From the NCBI GenBank assembly GCA_947254665.1, contig CAMYEJ010000048.1:1-9245 (forward strand): a stretch of 9,245 bases of DNA, read 5' to 3'. This stretch comes from an uncultured Peptoniphilus sp. (lineage in GTDB: Bacteria; Bacillota; Clostridia; Tissierellales; Peptoniphilaceae). A program made the position numbers and the translations under genes. Positions 5,862 through 9,245 of the stretch are shown here, one piece after another; position 1 is the first letter of the stretch, and the number at the start of each line of letters is the position of its first letter. The notes beneath the pieces are model-generated. The model did not search any database. It had not been told where the DNA came from and saw only the letters and a list, made by a program, of their open reading frames with translations.

Positions 5862-6938
5862 ATGACTGATATCAATTTAATAGAAAGTATTACCACCGCA
5901 TTTGGTCCATCAGGATTTGAAGAAGATGTGCTAGATGTTATAAAAAATAATTTAAAAGATTTTTCTATCGAAACCGACTCTATGAACAATCTCTTTGCAA
6001 GAATTAAAAATAATTCTGACAAACCTTACACAGTTTTACTCGACGCTCACACAGATGAGGTCGGCTTCATGGTGCAAAGTATCCTAGATAACGGAACACT
6101 TATGTTCGTTCCACTTGGAGGCTGGGTAGCTACAAATATTCCTGCCCATCTAGTTGGAATTAAAAATATTCACGGCGAAATCGTAGAAGGCATCACCGGA
6201 TCCACTCCACCACATTTTATGAGCGAAGAAGAAAGAAAGCGCCCTCTTTCAATTGATTCCATGTTTATAGACATCGGTGCGAAATCTCGAAGAGAAGTTA
6301 TAGAAGATTTTGGAATAGATGTGGGTGCTCCTGTGGCTCCACTGGTTGATTTTAGATACGATGAAAGGAAAAATTTAATAAGGGGCAAAGCTTTTGACAA
6401 CAGGCTTGGCTGCTGCTCAATCATCGAAACTTTAAAAAGAATTAAAGATTCTAAAAATTTAAATGTCAATGTAGTAGGAGGTTTTGCTGCCCAAGAAGAA
6501 GTGGGTATGCGTGGTGCAAAGATTACCAGCGCAAAGGTTAAGCCAGACCTTGCAATTTTATTCGAAGGTTCCCCTGCAGACGACAGATACTTCCCAGAAG
6601 GAATTGCCCAAGGAGCTCTCGGCGGCGGCACTCAAATTCGCCACATGGATCAGTCCTACATCAGCAGTTTCGAATACATTAAATTTGCAAAAGAAATCGC
6701 AGATAAAAATAATATTAAGTACCAATCAGCAGTTCGCCGCGCCGGCAGCACCAACGCTGGAGCAATTCACCTAAGTGGAGAAGGCGTGCCAGTACTTGTC
6801 TTAGGAATACCATCCAGATTCGTCCACAGCCACTACAATTTCGCAGACCTAAATGATTTAGAAGCAACAGTTGATCTTGCGGTAAATGTAATCGAAAATC
6901 TGGATGAAGAAAGCATCAAAAAGATTTTAAAAAAATAG
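5862..6938 (+). CDS. M42 family metallo-aminopeptidase (second, glutamyl aminopeptidase-like)
   Basis: The 358-aa protein has all M42 landmarks: His63 and Asp65 (DAHTDEVGF), Asp179 (KAFDNRLG), the catalytic pair Glu212-Glu213 (AAQEEVGMRG), the acidic ligand at Glu235 (LFEGSPADD) and a His in RFVHSHYNF (322 or 324). The residue block GGTQIRHMD (255-263) and the VRRAGSTNAGA stretch (291-301) are typical of the cytosolic M42 peptidases often labelled endoglucanase/aminopeptidase. M42 enzymes of this kind remove N-terminal residues from short peptides. Members with Glu/Asp specificity exist, but the preference cannot be read here. The ATG at 5862 follows AAGGAGG at good spacing. It is transcribed alone from an extended -10 promoter, divergent from korA, and ends at a shared bidirectional terminator. 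It is more typical of the family than the 344-aa paralogue at 2497-3531. Confidence 0.94.
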   Translation: MTDINLIESITTAFGPSGFEEDVLDVIKNNLKDFSIETDSMNNLFARIKNNSDKPYTVLLDAHTDEVGFMVQSILDNGTLMFVPLGGWVATNIPAHLVGIKNIHGEIVEGITGSTPPHFMSEEERKRPLSIDSMFIDIGAKSRREVIEDFGIDVGAPVAPLVDFRYDERKNLIRGKAFDNRLGCCSIIETLKRIKDSKNLNVNVVGGFAAQEEVGMRGAKITSAKVKPDLAILFEGSPADDRYFPEGIAQGALGGGTQIRHMDQSYISSFEYIKFAKEIADKNNIKYQSAVRRAGSTNAGAIHLSGEGVPVLVLGIPSRFVHSHYNFADLNDLEATVDLAVNVIENLDEESIKKILKK

Positions 6939-6980
6939 TTTTTAAAATAAAATCCAGAATAAATTTAACCAAAAATACAA

Positions 6981-7004
6981 AAAATCCCTAGTCATAGGGA
7001 TTTT
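6981..7004. terminator. Bidirectional terminator between convergent genes
   Basis: Perfect 10-bp arms AAAATCCCTA/TAGGGATTTT with loop GTCA. The plus strand continues TTTTCTCTATTTT and the minus strand reads into TTTTTTGTATTTTT, so it can serve both the M42 gene and the permease-GTPase-thioredoxin operon. Confidence 0.9.
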
Positions 7005-7034
7005 CTCTATTTTATTTATTTTACAAATATTTTG

Positions 7035-7274
7035 TCAAATTTCTTTTTTTAAAATCTTAACTAGATTCTTTACACTTGCAACATTTCCGCTCACCACAAG
7101 CTTACCATCCACCATTACAGATGGAGATGTCATCACTCCGAGTTTTACTATACCTATTAAATCTTCAACTTTTTCTACTTTTGCATTGAGATTTAATTCA
7201 TTTACCGCTTCTGTCACATTTTCATAGAGCTTATCGCAATCTTTGCAACCTTCTCCAATCACTTTTATTATCAT
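7035..7274 (-). CDS. Minimal thioredoxin-fold protein (redox-active disulfide protein 2 type)
   Basis: A 79-aa protein starting MIIKVIGEGC, with CKDC (Cys10, Cys13) after the first strand and the cis-proline region TSPSVMVDGK later. This is the compact thioredoxin/glutaredoxin-like fold of the TIGR00412 family, expected to do thiol-disulfide exchange or deliver electrons or metal in the cytosol. The frame can extend to a TTG at 7286, but ATG at 7274 is preferred: GAGGTGG lies just before it and overlaps the GTPase stop, and homologues start at this point as far as I recall. It is the last gene of the operon after the permease and the CobW-like GTPase. The permease and small thioredoxin are a recurring pair in anaerobes, which suggests the thioredoxin reduces the permease cysteines or its cargo; that is an inference. 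Confidence 0.88.
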   Translation of the reverse strand: MIIKVIGEGCKDCDKLYENVTEAVNELNLNAKVEKVEDLIGIVKLGVMTSPSVMVDGKLVVSGNVASVKNLVKILKKEI

Positions 7275-7282
7275 CTTCCACC

Positions 7283-8209
7283 TCAATTCTTAAGCTTCAT
7301 AGGTTTATTTACTATTTCTTTCCAATTTGTATCTATGATTCTTATGACCTTTGGACCTACCTTTGAAAGAAACACGAGCTCTGAGTTTTCCCTTTCACCA
7401 TGGGGTTTGTAATCGATTAACTTTTCAACCACATCTACTTGAACCCATCCTTCTTCTAGATGAAAAAATCCCTTTATTCTATAACAGTCCGGAAGTACTT
7501 TTTCTAAAAACTCATTTAGCTCTTTTCTTGTAAGAATTTCTTCTGTTTGCAAGGAAATGGTCTTAGGCTTATTGTCAACTGTATTTAAAGAATCTTCACT
7601 TTCTATTTTATTTAAAGATTTTAGATCTGTATTTAGAAAATCTAGTCCTATATTTCCTTCTTTTCCATACTTTATTAGACAGTTGGGATTTATTTCTTTA
7701 ATCTTTTCATTTATCTTATGAATTTGGTTTTCATCTACAAGATCTATCTTATTTACTATTGCCATATGACAGTGGACGAGTTGGCGATAGACAGTCTCTT
7801 CTTCTTCGATTTGATTTATAAAGTTAACTGCATCTATAAGGCATATTGCAGCCTTAAATTCATAGACATCACCTGCTAGTACCTTCACAGCTTCAAGGAT
7901 TTCTTCTATATTGGAAGGATCTGCAAGTCCTGAACTTTCAACGAATACATAGTCTAGATCCATCTTTCCCATTTCAGCAAGAGATTCTACAAAAGATAGT
8001 TTTAAACATGAGCAAAATATGGAGCCTCTGCTGATTTCCGTCATCTTGATTCCGTCTCTTTCTATTATCTCTCCATCTACATTTATTTTTCCAAATTCAT
8101 TTTGAATTATTCCTATCTTTTTATCTGGGAGATTTTCTAAAAGATTTAAAAGAAAAGTAGTCTTTCCTGAACCCAAAAACCCTGTAAGTACATATAATTC
8201 TTTTTTCAT
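7283..8209 (-). CDS. CobW-like COG0523 GTPase, putative metallochaperone
   Basis: A 308-aa G3E P-loop GTPase. The N-terminal G domain shows Walker A GFLGSGKTT (10-18), switch I region IIQNEFGKINVDG (34-46), ESSGLADP (91-98) as the G3 element and NKID (153-156) for guanine. After residue about 215 comes the CobW_C domain (RIKGFFHLEEGWVQVD at 244-259). The family metal site is usually GCxCC; here the corresponding stretch is GSIFCSC (62-68), so only Cys66 and Cys68 remain. Proteins of this group insert or deliver metals such as Zn, Co or Fe, or support corrinoid enzymes; which metal is unknown. AAGGAGGAATT precedes the ATG, and the gap to the permease stop is 17 bases, so the two are co-transcribed. 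No metal-responsive operator can be assigned because the operon promoter lies outside the window. Confidence 0.88.
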   Translation of the reverse strand: MKKELYVLTGFLGSGKTTFLLNLLENLPDKKIGIIQNEFGKINVDGEIIERDGIKMTEISRGSIFCSCLKLSFVESLAEMGKMDLDYVFVESSGLADPSNIEEILEAVKVLAGDVYEFKAAICLIDAVNFINQIEEEETVYRQLVHCHMAIVNKIDLVDENQIHKINEKIKEINPNCLIKYGKEGNIGLDFLNTDLKSLNKIESEDSLNTVDNKPKTISLQTEEILTRKELNEFLEKVLPDCYRIKGFFHLEEGWVQVDVVEKLIDYKPHGERENSELVFLSKVGPKVIRIIDTNWKEIVNKPMKLKN

Positions 8210-8226
8210 AATTCCTCCTTTTTTAT

Positions 8227-9225
8227 TTATACTAATAAATAGCTAAATATATTGAAAAAATACCCAACCAATATAATTCCACTTACGCATATTATTATAA
8301 AAAGTCTTAACAATCTTGGCTTTATTGCTCTTCTTAACATAATCAAAGATGGCAAGGAGAGTGTGGTCACAGCCATCATAAAACTTAAAACAGTTCCAAG
8401 TAGAGCTCCCTTTGCAAAGAGGGCTTCCGCAACCGGTATAGTACCAAAGATATCTGCATACATTGGTGCACCGACAAGAGTTGCAATTATTACGCCAAAG
8501 TTATTATTCTCACCCAGTATTTTTTCTATAAAATCATTTGGAATCCAGTTGTGGATGATTGCTCCTATTCCGACACCTACTAGTACATATGGATATACCT
8601 TTTTAAATGTGGACACCACTTGATCTTTAGAAAAATTAATTCTATCCTCTATGGTAAGTACCGATTGGTAAACATCTCCTACATTGGCATTTAAAATAAA
8701 TTCTTCAATCTCACGCTCCATCTTAGCACTTTCTATAATCTTTCCGCCAACTACAGCTATGACAAGCCCAAGCAAAACGTAAACGACAGCGATTTTTGCT
8801 CCAAATATGCTCATAAGAAGAATAAGACTTCCAATATCAACCATTGGAGAAGAAATTAAGAACGAAAATGTAACGCCAATAGGAAGTCCTGCGCTTGTAA
8901 AGCCAATAAAGAGTGGAATCGATGAGCAAGAACAAAAAGGTGTCACAGTGCCCAGTAGTGCAGCTATAATATTTGCGGAAATTCCTTTAAATTTCGACAT
9001 AATCTTCTTGCTTCTCTCTGGTGGGAAGAAGCTCTGTATATATGAAACGATAAAGATAAGCACGCTTAACAGTATAAATATCTTTAAAACATCATAGATA
9101 AAAAAATGGATTGCCTCACTAAGTTTAATATTTAAATCAAATGGAATTAGTTTTAATACTTTACCTGTTAGATTGTAAAGCCAATTCATTTTAAATATAT
9201 TATTTTGGATAAATTCAAATATCAT
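8227..9225 (-). CDS. DUF318/ArsP-like membrane permease, start near window edge
   Basis: A polytopic membrane protein of about 332 aa with roughly eight hydrophobic segments (about 41-65, 85-95, 101-128, 131-160, 209-226, 243-265, 272-297, 306-330). The family signatures are TPFCSCSSIPLF (95-106, Cys98 and Cys100) and GAPMYADIFGTIPVAEAL (252-269), which define the PF03773 permeases (YraQ/ArsP type). Characterised members export trivalent organoarsenicals, and many others are unstudied. The cysteine pair in the first half sits in a membrane loop and could bind a soft metal or metalloid. The start is uncertain: the ATG at 9225 has a weak GGTG six bases upstream, a GTG at 9234 is in frame, and the frame stays open to the right edge, so a few N-terminal residues may be missing. 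It is the first visible gene of the operon with the CobW-like GTPase and the small thioredoxin. Confidence 0.88.
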   Translation of the reverse strand: MIFEFIQNNIFKMNWLYNLTGKVLKLIPFDLNIKLSEAIHFFIYDVLKIFILLSVLIFIVSYIQSFFPPERSKKIMSKFKGISANIIAALLGTVTPFCSCSSIPLFIGFTSAGLPIGVTFSFLISSPMVDIGSLILLMSIFGAKIAVVYVLLGLVIAVVGGKIIESAKMEREIEEFILNANVGDVYQSVLTIEDRINFSKDQVVSTFKKVYPYVLVGVGIGAIIHNWIPNDFIEKILGENNNFGVIIATLVGAPMYADIFGTIPVAEALFAKGALLGTVLSFMMAVTTLSLPSLIMLRRAIKPRLLRLFIIICVSGIILVGYFFNIFSYLLV

Positions 9226-9245
9226 TTTAAGCACCGATATTAAAT

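Noticed and set aside
6170..6631. 153-aa open frame antisense to the second M42 gene
   Set aside because: It is a shadow of a strongly conserved gene with all its catalytic motifs in the other frame; the translated text resembles no protein family.
2497..6938. The two M42 peptidase genes as a recent duplication flanking the kor operon
   Set aside because: The proteins differ across nearly their whole length outside the metal-site motifs and have different landmarks, so they are distant paralogues.
8252..9097. Two plus-strand frames of 123 and 96 aa antisense to the permease
   Set aside because: The permease frame carries clear family motifs and membrane segments. The antisense frames lack ribosome binding sites and recognisable domains.
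1..9245. CRISPR array or transposase gene
   Set aside because: No regularly spaced direct repeats and no transposase-like protein were found; the only repeats are the two inverted copies and their palindromes.

Overview
The window is AT-rich, uses strong AGGAGG-type ribosome binding sites, sigma-A-like promoters, a T-box leader and many U-tailed hairpin terminators. This points to a low-GC Gram-positive anaerobe. The ferredoxin-type 2-oxoacid oxidoreductase, the pair of M42 peptidases and the permease type suggest a Clostridia/Tissierellia-like organism (for example the Anaerococcus/Peptoniphilus group). That placement is inferred from gene types; no marker gene confirms it.

Layout. (1) 2-487, plus strand: the 3' part of a secreted CAP/SCP-domain protein, cut by the left edge, with a terminator. 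(2) 575-960: a hairpin-rich intergenic region holding copy A of a dispersed repeat. (3) 966-3531, minus strand: serS behind a serine T-box leader and its own promoter, preceded by an M42 metallopeptidase gene with its own promoter. (4) 3661-5327, minus strand: a two-gene 2-oxoacid:ferredoxin oxidoreductase operon in which the alpha gene overlaps the beta gene by ATGA. Beta looks full length. Alpha is only 271 codons and appears to have lost about 300 internal residues in frame. (5) 5328-5861: a divergent intergenic region with two small dyads, copy B of the dispersed repeat in opposite orientation, and a palindrome on each side of copy B. (6) 5862-6938, plus strand: a second, distinct M42 aminopeptidase, with a bidirectional terminator shared with the next operon. 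(7) 7035-9225, minus strand: a permease (DUF318/ArsP-like), a COG0523 CobW-like GTPase and a minimal thioredoxin, closely spaced as one operon that looks like a metal or metalloid handling unit.

The M42 peptidases would supply amino acids from peptides, and the oxidoreductase could feed 2-oxoacids from amino-acid breakdown into ferredoxin. That fits a peptide-fermenting lifestyle, although the shortened alpha subunit puts the activity of the complex in doubt.

The most notable observations are the internally deleted alpha subunit with a sharp junction near 5195, and the previously unlabelled two-module hairpin repeat found at 601-751 and, inverted, at 5486-5660. No CRISPR array, rRNA, tRNA or transposase gene was seen.
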